A stretch of DNA of 64,000 nucleotides from Bacteroidia bacterium (GCA_016742095.1 JACVCJ010000017.1:1-64000), one strand, 5' to 3'; shown: positions 26,937 through 37,145, counted from the stretch's first letter. The notes: a model not told the origin generated them from the sequence alone. Numbers and translations: made by a program.

Positions 26937-27686
26937 TCAGGGTAATATGGCCTTTACAGAGGGTTTCAGCGCTTTTTCCCAGCGGGTGTATCCCTCGGCG
27001 TTCAGGTGCAGCATATCCTTACGGAAAAGTGCCGAATCGGGCTGCCCGTTCTTATTGAGCAACGGCGTGCGTACGTCCACGAAACTAAAATTGGGATAAC
27101 CGCTTTCCAGGGCCTGTACACGCGTGTTGAGATCGGCAAATTTACTGCTCCACTGCATGCGCGAGGGCGAGTCTTTTACGGAGAGAAATACCAGCCGGGT
27201 TTCGGGCAGGTCGCGGTTCACGGCATCAAAGAAACGTCGGTAATCGGCAAACACCGAATCCACAGAGGCTGCATCATGGGCCAGGTCGTTCTCGCCGCAG
27301 TAAAAAACGATCATCCGGGGCAGGTATTTGGGCACTATGCGCGGGTAATAATAATTGACCTCGGCAATGGTGGCCCCGCCAAATCCGCGGTTTATCACGT
27401 GTGCCGGCCGGAAACTTTCCCCGGCGGTCTTCCATAAACGTATACTGCTGCTGCCGAGAAAAAGTACGGCCCCTTTGCGGTAACCCTGCGTACTGTCGGC
27501 ATGTTCAAAGGCGCGGATCTCTTTTTCGAAGCGCGTGATATTCCCGATCAGGCTCAGCGTACTTACGCCGCGCACGACCACCGTGTCGGAATCGTTCCGC
27601 AGTGGAGGCGATTCCCGTTTGGCCATTCCCTGTCCGCAGGATTGCAGCAGGAAACTGAGGGAGATAGTGAGTATACAACCGAACAT
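26937..27686 (-). CDS. SGNH/GDSL hydrolase lipoprotein
   Basis: A 249-aa lipoprotein esterase-type enzyme. The signal is MFGCILTISLSFLLQSC with lipobox LLQSC. SGNH blocks are present: block I VLFLGSSSIRLW (nucleophile Ser), block II RGFGGATI (Gly), block III YCGENDLA (Asn) and block V DMLHLNAEGY (Asp-x-x-His). Such proteins remove acyl groups from carbohydrates or lipids. The frame extends 24 codons upstream, but the lipoprotein signal fixes Met at 27686. It lies downstream of an endonuclease/exonuclease/phosphatase family gene on the same strand. Substrate unknown. Confidence 0.87.
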   Translation of the reverse strand: MFGCILTISLSFLLQSCGQGMAKRESPPLRNDSDTVVVRGVSTLSLIGNITRFEKEIRAFEHADSTQGYRKGAVLFLGSSSIRLWKTAGESFRPAHVINRGFGGATIAEVNYYYPRIVPKYLPRMIVFYCGENDLAHDAASVDSVFADYRRFFDAVNRDLPETRLVFLSVKDSPSRMQWSSKFADLNTRVQALESGYPNFSFVDVRTPLLNKNGQPDSALFRKDMLHLNAEGYTRWEKALKPSVKAILP

Positions 27687-27760
27687 ACCTGAATGTAGTT
27701 TCAGGTGTTTAAACGAAAAGTACTGCGCAGGGGTATGTAAAATAACTTTTTTTAGCACAA

Positions 27761-28831
27761 TTATTGTAGGGTAACACGCATCATTACAGGCTGGTGATCA
27801 CTGTACGCAAAGTTCAGATCGCTGGTTTTTACCCAGTCGATGCGCACATTGGGCGAAGTGAGGAAATAGTCGATCACGATCTTGTCCGTTTTTTCCGGAT
27901 CGAAGGGCGTTTCGAGCTTGCGGTTGCTGGGCGTGTTGCGGTCAACGCCCCAGTGCCAGCCGTTTTCCGGGAAGTCGGCCGGTACGCCGATCTGTGCAAT
28001 GGCGTCCTTCTGCTTCATAACGGGTACGGTATAGTCGGGCGGGTACTGGTTCCAGTCGCCGCCTACAATTACGTAATTGCCTTTTTTGTATTCGGCCGTG
28101 ATGTACTTTTTCAGGGTGTCCATCTGCTGTTGTTTCACGGTGCCGTCGTCATAGGCGCTCAGGTGCAGGTTGTACACTATCAGCTGTTTGCCGTTGCCCA
28201 TGTTGAATTTCCATTCCAGCAGGCAGCGGTCCAGCATGAACAGGCCTACGGGCCAGGCAGCGTCGGCCGCCAGGGCGATACGGCGCGAAGAAAGCGGTCC
28301 GTACGGTGAAAGTGACTGCAGTCCGGCCACGCATTTACCATAGGGATTGCCCAGGGGCTGCGGCACAAAGGCACAGTCGTAGTTGAGGGCAAAAGAAGAG
28401 ATGCGCTGGGGGAAAAGTCCGGCTATGGAAGCCGATTCGTCCATATAATAGGTCCTTTTGGAGTCTTTATCCACTTCCTGCAGCATTATAAAGTCGATGC
28501 TGTCGTTGGCCTGCAGGAAATCGTAGATGCCTTTGGCGTTCTTATCGGTAATTTCTTTGGTCTGCCGTACGCCGGTGCCGCCATCGAAAAAGAAGTCACT
28601 TTCCTTGCCCAGTCCGGCATAGCCGATGTTCCAGGACAGGAAGGTAAAGGAGCGGGCACTGTCGGGAAAAGGTTTGGAACTGCCGCTGATGGCCACGAAT
28701 TCAACGGGATCGGGACGGTAGTCCATTGCGCTCATGAGGCCCAGGAAGCCGAGAAACGCGAAAACAATGATACCCAGGAAAATGCCGGATATTTTAAAAA
28801 AACGGCGAACTGCACTCTTCTTGTTTGCCAT
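27761..28831 (-). CDS. Endonuclease/exonuclease/phosphatase family protein
   Basis: A 356-aa membrane-anchored member of the EEP superfamily. The N-terminus is basic (MANKKSAVRRFFK) followed by a membrane helix (about 14-35). Catalytic signatures are FLSWNIGYAG (Asn), FIMLQEVD (metal-binding Glu), NLHLSAYDDG (His), GGDWNQYP (Asp/Asn) and YSDHQPVMMRV (Asp-His). These enzymes hydrolyse phosphodiesters in nucleic acids, phospholipids or inositol phosphates; the anchored form suggests an extracytoplasmic substrate. It is probably in a unit with the SGNH lipoprotein 74 bp downstream. Confidence 0.88.
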   Translation of the reverse strand: MANKKSAVRRFFKISGIFLGIIVFAFLGFLGLMSAMDYRPDPVEFVAISGSSKPFPDSARSFTFLSWNIGYAGLGKESDFFFDGGTGVRQTKEITDKNAKGIYDFLQANDSIDFIMLQEVDKDSKRTYYMDESASIAGLFPQRISSFALNYDCAFVPQPLGNPYGKCVAGLQSLSPYGPLSSRRIALAADAAWPVGLFMLDRCLLEWKFNMGNGKQLIVYNLHLSAYDDGTVKQQQMDTLKKYITAEYKKGNYVIVGGDWNQYPPDYTVPVMKQKDAIAQIGVPADFPENGWHWGVDRNTPSNRKLETPFDPEKTDKIVIDYFLTSPNVRIDWVKTSDLNFAYSDHQPVMMRVTLQ

Positions 28832-28922
28832 AACAGGGATTAAACTTTACTATGCAAGTATACTGCAAAAAACGCCGTGCCGCAACAGACATACTTTATT
28901 TGACTGGTTTATAGAGTTATGT

Positions 28923-28953
28923 GTTGCAGTTCTGAAAATTTGTCGTACCTTTG
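28923..28953 (+). promoter_or_regulatory. rluB promoter
   Basis: GTTG (28923-28926) and TACCTTTG (28946-28953) are spaced by 19 bp, as expected. The ATG at 28973 follows after 19 bases including an A-run. Confidence 0.6.
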
Positions 28954-28972
28954 CCACCCCAAAAAAATATAT

Positions 28973-30115
28973 ATGAGAAATAAAAGAGGCCCTCAACAGT
29001 CGGGAGATTCCAGAGGCGCAGCAAAAAAACCGGGTACGACCCGCCCCGGTAAAAGCATTTCGAAAAACTCAGGTCCTGCACGTTCTTTTTCAAAGCAGGA
29101 GCGGAAGACCGATAAACCGGCGTTCAAAGGCACACGTTCTGCCGCCGCCAAAAACACGGGTAAAAGCCATCCGGCTGCCCGGAGTACTTCCGCCAAACCT
29201 TTCGGCAAGGCCACAACAGGCAGAAAACCTGCCGCCAAAAAAGATTTTGAAGATTTTACGGATTTCCCGAAGGAAAAAGCACCTTACCGCAACAAGACCA
29301 ACGACGGTTTTAAGCGTGAGTATAAGCCCCGTAGGGAAGAAACGCCCAAAGAACCTGCTAAAAAGAGTACGGGTAAAAAGAACTCAGCCCTGGCCGAATC
29401 GGGCATACGACTCAATAAATTCATTTCGAACAGTGGCATCTGTTCCCGCCGTGAAGCCGATATGTTCATTGAACAGGGCGTGGTAAAAGTGAACGGAAAG
29501 ATCGTTACCGAACTGGGTTACCGGGTACAGCCGGCCGACGATGTACAGTTCGACGGCAAGCATATCCGCCCGGAAAAACCCGTGTACCTGCTGCTGAACA
29601 AGCCCAAGGACTACCTCACCAGCATGGACGACGACCGCGGCCGCCGCACGGTAATGAACCTGATCAAGGACGCCTGCAAGGAGCGCGTATATCCAGTGGG
29701 AAGGCTCGACCGCAATACCACCGGCCTGCTGCTGTTCACCAACGACGGCGAAATGGCCGATAAACTGATGCACCCGCGCAAAAGCGTGAAAAAGATATAC
29801 ATGGTCGAGCTGACCAAGAATCTGAAAGAAGAGCATATCGATGCCCTGCGCAACGGCGTGGTGCTGGAAGACGGCTTCTTTAAACCCGACGTGATCGAGT
29901 ACGTACACGAAAAGGGAAAGATCGAAAAAGCGAAGATCGGCGTGGAGATCCACAGCGGCCGGAACCGCATTGTACGCCGCCTGTTCGAGCATTTCGGATA
30001 TACGGTGGTGAAACTGGACCGCGTAACCTATGCCGGGCTCACCAAAAAGAACCTGCCACGGGGTAAATGGAGATTTTTGGACGAAAAAGAAATTAACCTA
30101 CTGAAAATGTTATAA
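28973..30115 (+). CDS. rluB: rRNA pseudouridine synthase (RsuA/RluB family)
   Basis: Pseudouridine synthase of 380 aa. The first 130 or so residues are a basic, low-complexity extension rich in Lys, Pro, Ala and Ser, common in Bacteroidota members and probably RNA-binding. An S4 domain follows (IRLNKFISNSGICSRREADM), then the catalytic domain with Asp in YPVGRLDRNTTGLLLFTNDG and the closing HSGRNRIVRRLFEHFGY. The start at 28973 fits the promoter at 28923-28953. RluB-type specificity (23S rRNA) is the usual call, but RsuA/RluF specificity cannot be excluded. Confidence 0.9.
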   Translation: MRNKRGPQQSGDSRGAAKKPGTTRPGKSISKNSGPARSFSKQERKTDKPAFKGTRSAAAKNTGKSHPAARSTSAKPFGKATTGRKPAAKKDFEDFTDFPKEKAPYRNKTNDGFKREYKPRREETPKEPAKKSTGKKNSALAESGIRLNKFISNSGICSRREADMFIEQGVVKVNGKIVTELGYRVQPADDVQFDGKHIRPEKPVYLLLNKPKDYLTSMDDDRGRRTVMNLIKDACKERVYPVGRLDRNTTGLLLFTNDGEMADKLMHPRKSVKKIYMVELTKNLKEEHIDALRNGVVLEDGFFKPDVIEYVHEKGKIEKAKIGVEIHSGRNRIVRRLFEHFGYTVVKLDRVTYAGLTKKNLPRGKWRFLDEKEINLLKML

Positions 30116-30121
30116 ATAGAA

Positions 30122-30149
30122 AAGGCCGTTCTGCAAAGGACGGCTTTTT
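30122..30149 (+). terminator. rluB terminator
   Basis: Stem GCCGTTC with GGACGGC (one G-T pair), loop TGCAAA-type, followed by TTTTTG. Begins 7 bases past the stop. Confidence 0.75.
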
Positions 30150-30237
30150 GTTTTCTATAGTTATTTAGCTTAATTTTTTTCTTAAATCAGGGAATAATTC
30201 CGTTATTTTGCAGAAAATTTCGCAAGGTTAATTATCC

Positions 30238-32985
30238 ATGGATAAATATTCATATACCGGCAATGCAGATCCGAGTGCGATTGACGGTCTTTACACGCAA
30301 TATCTGAACGATAGAAATTCGGTAGATGAAAGCTGGCAGCAGTTTTTCGAAGGGATTGAATTTGCGGGGAAACATTTTCCGCAGAAACCTTCGTCGGGTT
30401 CCGGCGGCGGTGAAGAGTTCCCGAAGGAATTCAAGGTGGTGAACCTGATCCATGCCTACCGTCTGCGCGGTCACCTTTTTACCAAGACCAATCCCGTGCG
30501 TCAGCGCCGCCAGTGGGGGCAGCCGATCACGATAGAGAATTTCGGGCTGGAGAAATCCGACCTGGAAACGGAATTCGATGCCGGTAAAGAGATCGGTATC
30601 GGCCGTGCCAAACTGAAAGATATCGTTGCCCACCTGGATAAGATCTACTGCGATACCATCGGTTTCGAGTTCATGTACATCCGCGTACCGGAAGAGATCG
30701 ACTTTATAATAGAGCGTATCGACGTACTGAAGAACGGTAACCCGATCAGCAAAGAAGAAAAATTACGTGTGTACGAAAAACTCTCCCAGGCCGTATTGTT
30801 CGAGAAATTCCTCGGCAAGAAATTCGTGGGACAGAAACGTTTCTCCCTCGAAGGCGGCGAAGCCCTGATACCGGGCCTGGACGCCGTGATACACAAAGGC
30901 GCCGAACTGGGTATTGAAAAATACTTCGTAGGTATGGCCCACCGCGGCCGCCTGAATGTACTGGCCAATATCTTTGAAAAACCGTACGAAGATATTTTCG
31001 TGGAGTTCGAAGGCCATGAGTACGATGATCCGAACCTGGCCGGTGACGTAAAATACCACCTGGGCTATACCCGCAAGGTACAGACCATGGCAGGCAAAGA
31101 GCTTACACTGAGCCTGCTGCCGAACCCTTCGCACCTGGAAACGGTCGCTTCCCTGGTTGAAGGTATTTCCCGTTCGGTGCTGGACCGCGAGTTCAATACC
31201 GACCTGAACAAGGTTTGTCCCATCATCATCCACGGTGATGCAGCCATTGCCGGGCAGGGAGTCGTATACGAAATTGCCCAGATGCAGTCACTCGACGCTT
31301 ACAAGACCGGCGGCAGCATTCACGTAGTGATCAATAACCAGGTAGGTTTCACCACCAATTATACCGAAGCCCGTTCGTCCATTTACTGTACCGATGTGGC
31401 CAAAGTGACCGGAGCGCCGGCCTTCCACGTGAACGGCGACGATCCCGACGCCCTGGTATTTGTGATGCAGTTAGCGATGGAATACCGTCAGAAATTTCAC
31501 AAAGACGTATACATCGACCTGCTTTGCTACCGTAAATACGGCCACAACGAAGGCGATGAGCCCCGTTTTACACAGCCGCAGCTGTACAAGAGCATCGATA
31601 CGCATCCCGATCCGCGTGCCATTTACGTAAAAAAACTTACGGCAGAAGGCCTTATCGACGCCGAAAAGGTATCGGCAACGGAGATCAGCTTCAGCGCCCT
31701 GCTCGACGAGCACATGGAACGTTCGAAACAGCGCAGCAAATCGGTGATCCGTAATTTCCTGCCCGAACTGTGGCAGAGCATGCACAAAGCCACCCCCGAA
31801 GAGTTTGAAGAAAGCCCGGAAAGCGGTTTTGATGCGGACAAGCTGAAAATGCTGGCCGAACGCATCAGTTCCCTGAGCCCGGAATTCAAATACATCCGTA
31901 AAATTCAGAAGATATACGAAGACCGCGCCGCTATGGTGGCCGACGGTACCCGCCTGGACTGGGCCATGGGCGAACTGCTGGCCTATGCCACCCTGCTGGC
32001 CGAAGGCGTTCCCGTTCGCCTGAGCGGACAGGACAGCGTACGCGGTACCTTCTCGCACCGTCACGCCATCGTGAAATCGGAAGACAGCGAATCGGAATAC
32101 TGCCCGCTGAACAACCTCGGCGTTGAACAGGCAAAATTCAATGTATACAACAGTCACCTGAGCGAATATGCCGTTATGGGCTTCGAATACGGGTACGCTT
32201 TGGGCGCTCCGCAGGGCCTTACGCTCTGGGAAGCTCAGTTCGGCGACTTCGTGAACGGGGCACAGATCATCATAGACCAGTACCTGACCGCCGCTGAAGA
32301 CAAATGGACCACGCAGAACGGCCTGGTGCTGCTGCTGCCGCACGGTTTCGAGGGCATGGGCGCCGAGCACAGCAGTGCCCGCATGGAACGCTTCCTGCAA
32401 CAGTGTGCCGAACTGAACATACAGGTGGTGAACTGTACCACCCCGGCCAACCTGTTCCACGTACTGCGCCGTCAGCTGAAACGTCCGTTCCGCAAGCCGC
32501 TGGTGATCTTTACACCGAAATCGCTGCTGCGTCACCCCAAATGTGTGTCTTCCCTGGAAGAACTGGCATTCGGTAAGTTCCGCGAAGTGATCGACGACGA
32601 GATCGCGGCCGAAAATGTAGAGAAAGTGGTGTTCTGCACCGGTAAATTATATTACGACCTGCTTGCCCAGCGCGAGAAAACGGGCGATCACTCAACGGCC
32701 ATCGTGCGCATGGAGCAGATGTATCCCTTCCCGATGGAGCAGGTGACCGGCATCCGTGATAAATATGTAAAAGCCACCCGCTGGATCTGGGCCCAGGAAG
32801 AGCCTGAGAACATGGGCGGATGGTGGTATATCCGCGGCCAGTTCACCAACCGTGCCCTGCGCGACCTGGACCTGGAAGTGATCAGCCGCGAACCCAGCGC
32901 CAGCCCGGCCACCGGTTCCGCAGCGCGATCGGCCAGGGAACAGCAGTCGATACTGGACCGGATTTTTGAAAAAGTAAACGCATAA
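30238..32985 (+). CDS. sucA: 2-oxoglutarate dehydrogenase E1 component
   Basis: Thiamine-diphosphate E1 enzyme of the TCA-cycle 2-oxoglutarate dehydrogenase complex, 915 aa. N-terminal E1 motif YLNDRNSVDESWQQFFEG, then FVGMAHRGRLNVLANI, the ThDP/Mg region HGDAAIAGQGVVYEIAQMQ, HVVINNQVGFTTN and the GDEPRFTQP active-site stretch, followed by the transketolase-like pyrimidine and C-terminal domains (HGFEGMGAEHSSARMERFLQ). Full length. It forms an operon with sucB 35 bp downstream. A -7-like TTATTTTG lies about 30 bases upstream. Confidence 0.97.
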   Translation: MDKYSYTGNADPSAIDGLYTQYLNDRNSVDESWQQFFEGIEFAGKHFPQKPSSGSGGGEEFPKEFKVVNLIHAYRLRGHLFTKTNPVRQRRQWGQPITIENFGLEKSDLETEFDAGKEIGIGRAKLKDIVAHLDKIYCDTIGFEFMYIRVPEEIDFIIERIDVLKNGNPISKEEKLRVYEKLSQAVLFEKFLGKKFVGQKRFSLEGGEALIPGLDAVIHKGAELGIEKYFVGMAHRGRLNVLANIFEKPYEDIFVEFEGHEYDDPNLAGDVKYHLGYTRKVQTMAGKELTLSLLPNPSHLETVASLVEGISRSVLDREFNTDLNKVCPIIIHGDAAIAGQGVVYEIAQMQSLDAYKTGGSIHVVINNQVGFTTNYTEARSSIYCTDVAKVTGAPAFHVNGDDPDALVFVMQLAMEYRQKFHKDVYIDLLCYRKYGHNEGDEPRFTQPQLYKSIDTHPDPRAIYVKKLTAEGLIDAEKVSATEISFSALLDEHMERSKQRSKSVIRNFLPELWQSMHKATPEEFEESPESGFDADKLKMLAERISSLSPEFKYIRKIQKIYEDRAAMVADGTRLDWAMGELLAYATLLAEGVPVRLSGQDSVRGTFSHRHAIVKSEDSESEYCPLNNLGVEQAKFNVYNSHLSEYAVMGFEYGYALGAPQGLTLWEAQFGDFVNGAQIIIDQYLTAAEDKWTTQNGLVLLLPHGFEGMGAEHSSARMERFLQQCAELNIQVVNCTTPANLFHVLRRQLKRPFRKPLVIFTPKSLLRHPKCVSSLEELAFGKFREVIDDEIAAENVEKVVFCTGKLYYDLLAQREKTGDHSTAIVRMEQMYPFPMEQVTGIRDKYVKATRWIWAQEEPENMGGWWYIRGQFTNRALRDLDLEVISREPSASPATGSAARSAREQQSILDRIFEKVNA

Positions 32986-33020
32986 ATGACAACGCCTGAA
33001 GGCAAAAAAAATACAACACT

Positions 33021-34286
33021 ATGGCATTAGATGTAGTAGTTCCAAGTCCGGGAGAATCGGTAAGTGAAGTAGAGATCGCAAGCTGGCTGAAGAAAAGCGG
33101 CGATTATGTGAACAAGGACGAAGAGATCTGTGAGATCGATTCCGATAAGGCAACGCTTACCGTAAGTGCGGAAGAAAGCGGTGTACTGGAGATCGTGGTG
33201 GAAAGCGGTAAAGTAGAGGTAGGCGCGGTAATTGCCCGTATCGATACTTCGGCCAAAGCCCCGGAAGGTACGGTGGCACCTAAAGCCGAAGAGCCGAAAA
33301 AAGAGGCCCAAAAAGCCGAAAAAGAAGCTCCGAAGGCGGAAACGCCCAAAGCTGAAAAAGCCCCGGCACAGAACGACAGTTATGCCAAGGGTACGCCTTC
33401 GCCGTCTGCCGCTAAAATGATGGCCGAGAACAACATCAGCGCTTCACGCGTACAGGGTTCCGGTCCGGGCGGACGTATCACCAAAGGCGATATACTGCAG
33501 TTCATGTCGGCCGGTCTGGCCGCCAACGCCGCCAATATCGACAGCTGGGACGGCAGCCGCGACGAAGAGCGCAGGAAAATGACCGTACTGCGTCGTAAGA
33601 TCGCACAGCGCCTGGTTTCCGTGAAGAATGAGACCGCGATGCTCACTACCTTCAACGAGGTGGACATGACGGCCCTGATGGAAGTACGCGCTAAATATGG
33701 CGAGAAATTCAAGGAAAAATTCGGGGTAAGCCTCGGTTTCATGAGCTTCTTTACCAAGGCGGTGACCGAAGCTTTATATCACTTCCCGGCGGTGAACTCG
33801 ATCATCGACGGCGAAGACCAGATCTTCCACAACTTTGTAGACGTAGGTATTGCCGTAAGTACGCCCAAAGGCCTTATGGTGCCGGTACTGCGTAACGCCG
33901 AATCGATGGCCCTGAACGAGATCGAAGGAAAGATCAAGGAACTGGCCATCAAGGCCCGCGACGGTAAAATTTCGGTGGACGAAATGACCGGCGGTACCTT
34001 TACCATTACCAATGGCGGTGTATTCGGCTCCCTGATGTCCCCCCCGATCCTGAACCCGCCGCAGAGCGGTATCCTGGGCATGCACAAGATCCAGGACCGT
34101 CCGGTGGCTATAAACGGCAAAGTGGAGATCCGCCCCATGATGTACCTGGCCTTTTCGTACGACCACCGCGTGATCGACGGTAAAGAAAGCGTAGGTTTCC
34201 TGGTGAAAGTAAAAGAAATGATCGAAGATCCGCAGCTGATCCTTTTCGGTGGAAAATCACCTGAACAGGTACTGGTAGGATTGTAA
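33021..34286 (+). CDS. sucB: Dihydrolipoyllysine succinyltransferase (E2 of 2-oxoglutarate dehydrogenase)
   Basis: E2 core enzyme of 421 aa. Domains: lipoyl domain 1-75 with the lipoylated Lys in [11 protein letters not shown]; an Ala/Lys/Glu/Pro-rich flexible linker (about 80-120); the E1/E3-binding domain ([20 protein letters not shown]); and the catalytic domain from about 185, ending with the active-site [15 protein letters not shown]. Everything is intact and the length is normal. It follows sucA directly and is followed by a strong terminator. E3 is not in the window. Confidence 0.97.
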   Translation: MALDVVVPSPGESVSEVEIASWLKKSGDYVNKDEEICEIDSDKATLTVSAEESGVLEIVVESGKVEVGAVIARIDTSAKAPEGTVAPKAEEPKKEAQKAEKEAPKAETPKAEKAPAQNDSYAKGTPSPSAAKMMAENNISASRVQGSGPGGRITKGDILQFMSAGLAANAANIDSWDGSRDEERRKMTVLRRKIAQRLVSVKNETAMLTTFNEVDMTALMEVRAKYGEKFKEKFGVSLGFMSFFTKAVTEALYHFPAVNSIIDGEDQIFHNFVDVGIAVSTPKGLMVPVLRNAESMALNEIEGKIKELAIKARDGKISVDEMTGGTFTITNGGVFGSLMSPPILNPPQSGILGMHKIQDRPVAINGKVEIRPMMYLAFSYDHRVIDGKESVGFLVKVKEMIEDPQLILFGGKSPEQVLVGL

Positions 34287-34307
34287 AACATACCGTATTA
34301 TTGCAGA

Positions 34308-34340
34308 AAGCCTTCTCCCGTAAGAGAAGGCTTTTTTTTG
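34308..34340 (+). terminator. sucAB terminator
   Basis: Stem AAGCCTTCTC / GAGAAGGCTT with loop CCGTAA-type, followed by eight T. The T-run ends in TTTG, which is also the -33 box of the next gene. Confidence 0.85.
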
Positions 34341-34368
34341 CACTTACGCCCGCAAAATCGTAAATTTG
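34337..34368 (+). promoter_or_regulatory. Promoter of the helical protein gene
   Basis: TTTG (34337-34340), 20 bp, TAAATTTG (34361-34368), 5 bases to the ATG at 34374. A near-perfect Bacteroidota promoter whose -33 box is the end of the sucAB terminator T-tract. The leader would be almost absent. Confidence 0.65.
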
Positions 34369-34373
34369 TGATA

Positions 34374-35795
34374 ATGAGGACGCCGGTCACATCCGTCAGT
34401 AAATTGTTTCAACAGCTTCAGTGTCTTAGTGATATAGAAGTTAAGCGTTTTCGTAATGTGATTAAAAAAGATCATACCGAAGAACGTTCCACCATACTGG
34501 GTATATTGCTGCGGGCCCTCAGGAACGGACAGCCCGAACCCGAAAAGGAAGAGGTATATACCCGGGTCTTCAAAGACAGTTATACGAAGGAAAAAGATTA
34601 CATCATACGGAACGAATACCGGCTTATTTCCGAAGACCTGGAGCAGTTCCTGGCCTCTGCAGCGGCAGATACGCGTGCGCTGCAGTACCTGAAGCTCAAT
34701 TACCTTTCCCGTCTGCTGCAGGCGGGGGCTTATCACCTTTTCCTGATCGAAAAAAAAGCGCTGCTGAAGCAGTTTCCCCACGCAAGTTTCCTGCAAAAGG
34801 AGATCGTGCGTATCGAATCCGATTTCTTTGCCCGTCACAAGCTCAGTAAGCGCAATGCCATAGAGGAATACCGCGGGCTTATCCATACCTTAAAAGAACA
34901 GACACGTGCCGACGCGGCTCTTTCCGCATCGGAGATCTACGTCCGCGAAGCGTTCATCTACCGTACGCTGAAAGGCTACGATATTGCACCGGTACTGCCG
35001 CAGATGCCCGTCTTTAACGAAGTACCGGCCGGGGTGGAAGCCGACGTGGCGTACAACCTGCTGAAGGCCAGGCAGTACCTGGAAATGGGAGAAGAGAAGA
35101 TCGCCACCCTGCGCCGTATGCAGAGAGAACTGAAAAAATGCCGGCAGATGCCTGCGTCCGAGATGTATTTTGCTTCGGCTACCATCGGGCTCGAACTGAT
35201 GATCATAGGTCGCTACGGAGAGGCCGTGGCCGAATTTACGCATACCCTTTCCCTGCCGGGGTATACCGAATCGGAGCTGTTCCGCATCGGCGGTATCTTC
35301 AATCACCTGAGCGCACTGGCCAAAGCCGGTTCTTTCCGGGAGTTCGAGGAAATGTACGCCTCGTTCCAGTCGCTGCTGCAGGCACATCCTTACCTGTTCC
35401 GCCTCGAACTGATCCGTTCGGTGGTACTGCTGAACCTCAACGAATTCCGTAAAGCCAAGGCCTTAGTGCGCGATTTTAAAATGGAGGACAAAAGTTCCGA
35501 TTCCTTTTACCTGCGGGTACTTTTTACCTGCTGTTACCTGGGCGAAGGCGACCTGGTGGCGGCGGCCTATGAACTGGAGAATTTACAAAGGGCCCTGCGC
35601 GGGGGAGGAGCTACGGAACCGTATCACTATGCCGCACAGGTATTGCGTGCCGCATTGCGCTGGACGCAGAAACCCACGGAGGTCTCTCTGGCAAAACTCC
35701 GCGACCTGCTGGAGCAGAGCAAAGCCGATCCCTCACAGGAACTGGAAACCTTACCGGTAAAATGGATCGCCCGTTATGCCGGGCTCAGCGCCTGA
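34374..35795 (+). CDS. Alpha-helical protein of unknown function
   Basis: A 473-aa protein with no signal peptide and no membrane segment. The composition (Leu, Glu, Arg, Ala) and heptad-like spacing predict an all-helical, possibly TPR- or SEL1-like fold, e.g. KLNYLSRLLQAGAYHLFL, ARQYLEMGEEKIATLRRM and RIGGIFNHLSALAKAGSF. I do not recognise a named domain. The strong promoter right behind the sucAB terminator shows independent expression. It is convergent with clpX, with stops only 2 bp apart. A cytoplasmic scaffold role is possible but unproven. Confidence 0.75.
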   Translation: MRTPVTSVSKLFQQLQCLSDIEVKRFRNVIKKDHTEERSTILGILLRALRNGQPEPEKEEVYTRVFKDSYTKEKDYIIRNEYRLISEDLEQFLASAAADTRALQYLKLNYLSRLLQAGAYHLFLIEKKALLKQFPHASFLQKEIVRIESDFFARHKLSKRNAIEEYRGLIHTLKEQTRADAALSASEIYVREAFIYRTLKGYDIAPVLPQMPVFNEVPAGVEADVAYNLLKARQYLEMGEEKIATLRRMQRELKKCRQMPASEMYFASATIGLELMIIGRYGEAVAEFTHTLSLPGYTESELFRIGGIFNHLSALAKAGSFREFEEMYASFQSLLQAHPYLFRLELIRSVVLLNLNEFRKAKALVRDFKMEDKSSDSFYLRVLFTCCYLGEGDLVAAAYELENLQRALRGGGATEPYHYAAQVLRAALRWTQKPTEVSLAKLRDLLEQSKADPSQELETLPVKWIARYAGLSA

Positions 35796-35797
35796 GA

Positions 35798-37042
35798 TCA
35801 GCGGGCTTTGGCCTCGAATTTAGCGCGGGCGTAGTCTGCTGTGATGTGCAGGTTTTTGGTGCCTTTACTGCCGGGAATTTCGTACATGGCGTCGGTCATG
35901 ATGCGCTCGCAGATACCGCGTAGTCCGCGGGCTCCCAGTTTGAACTCCACCGCTTTTTCCACGATAAATTCCAGGGCATCGTCTTCGAAACTGAGTTTTA
36001 CATTATCCAGCTCGAAAAGACGGATATATTGCTTTACGAGGGCGTTCTTCGGCTCCGTGAGGATCTGTTTCAGTACGTCGCGGGTAAGCGGGTCCAGGAA
36101 ACTAATCACGGGCAGGCGACCGATAAGCTCGGGGATAAGTCCGAACTGGCGCAGGTCGGTGGAAGTAACGTATTGCAGCAGGTTGTCGTAATTGATGGAC
36201 GATTTCTGCGATGCCGTTTTAAAGCCAAGTTTCTGCTTGTCGAGACGGTTCGAAATGATACGGTCGATGCCTTCGAAGGCGCCGCCGCAGATAAAGAGAA
36301 TATTGCGGGTATCTACCTGTACCAGTTTCTGTTCGGGGTGTTTACGTCCGCCCTGCGGGGGAACGCCCACCACGGAGCCTTCCAGCAGTTTCAGCAGTCC
36401 CTGTTGTACGCCTTCGCCGCTTACATCGCGGGTTATGGAGGGGTTATCGCTTTTACGGGCGATCTTGTCGATCTCGTCGATGAACACGATCCCGTGCTGG
36501 GCGGCTTCCACGTTATAATCGGCGGCCTGCAGCAGGCGGGTAAGGATCGTTTCCACGTCTTCGCCCACGTAACCGGCTTCGGTAAGTACGGTAGCGTCGG
36601 CGATGCAGAAGGGCACGTTCAGGGTTTTGGCTATGGTGCGGGCCAGCAGGGTCTTACCGGTGCCGGTCTCGCCCACCAGGATCATATTCGATTTTTCGAT
36701 CTCGGTATCATCGCCGTTGTTTTTGGCCAGTATACGTTTATAGTGGTTGTACACGGCCACGGCCAGCGATCGTTTGGCGGTTTCCTGCCCGATCACGTAC
36801 TGGTCGAGGAAGGCAGTGATCTGCACCGGGGTTTTCAGTTCGATCTTATTGAAAGTGTTGCTGCGCGGGGCAGGGCCGTTCGCCTGGGGAATACCCATCA
36901 CTTCGCGTACCATTTTATCGGCCTGGTTCACACAGTTATCGCATATACGGGCATCGGCATTGCCGTTTATCAGTATCTGCACTTCGTCTTCGCTGCGTCC
37001 GCAGAAAGAGCAGTGCTCCTTTGTCGTCTTTTTCGTTCCCAT
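35798..37042 (-). CDS. clpX: ATP-dependent Clp protease ATP-binding subunit ClpX
   Basis: AAA+ unfoldase of 414 aa that feeds substrates to ClpP. The N-terminal C4 zinc finger is HCSFCGRSE...ICDNC (about 11-40). Walker A is [11 protein letters not shown], Walker [12 protein letters not shown], and the RKH-type pore and sensor motifs follow ([22 protein letters not shown]). The frame continues 21 codons upstream, but the zinc-finger start [11 protein letters not shown] and the TACTTTTG box at 37072-37079 fix 37042. clpP lies upstream, separated by a terminator-like hairpin, so clpX has its own promoter. Confidence 0.97.
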   Translation of the reverse strand: MGTKKTTKEHCSFCGRSEDEVQILINGNADARICDNCVNQADKMVREVMGIPQANGPAPRSNTFNKIELKTPVQITAFLDQYVIGQETAKRSLAVAVYNHYKRILAKNNGDDTEIEKSNMILVGETGTGKTLLARTIAKTLNVPFCIADATVLTEAGYVGEDVETILTRLLQAADYNVEAAQHGIVFIDEIDKIARKSDNPSITRDVSGEGVQQGLLKLLEGSVVGVPPQGGRKHPEQKLVQVDTRNILFICGGAFEGIDRIISNRLDKQKLGFKTASQKSSINYDNLLQYVTSTDLRQFGLIPELIGRLPVISFLDPLTRDVLKQILTEPKNALVKQYIRLFELDNVKLSFEDDALEFIVEKAVEFKLGARGLRGICERIMTDAMYEIPGSKGTKNLHITADYARAKFEAKAR

Positions 37043-37071
37043 GTTCTGTAAAGGGCGGGCTAAATAAAGTG

Positions 37072-37079
37072 CAAAAGTA
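37072..37079 (-). promoter_or_regulatory. -7 box of clpX
   Basis: Minus-strand TACTTTTG, 29 bases upstream of the clpX ATG. No clear -33 box. Confidence 0.5.
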
Positions 37080-37115
37080 ATACCAATTCCGGGTATTCCG
37101 GTCACCCCTATGTGT

Positions 37116-37145
37116 AAAAAACGGCAAAGCGCCCACTGGGGGCGC
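37116..37145 (-). terminator. Terminator-like hairpin between clpP and clpX
   Basis: Stem GCGCCC / GGGCGC with a 5-base loop. On the minus strand it is followed by TTTGCCGTTTTTT, an interrupted T-run, so termination may be partial and allow some clpP-clpX read-through. Confidence 0.6.
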
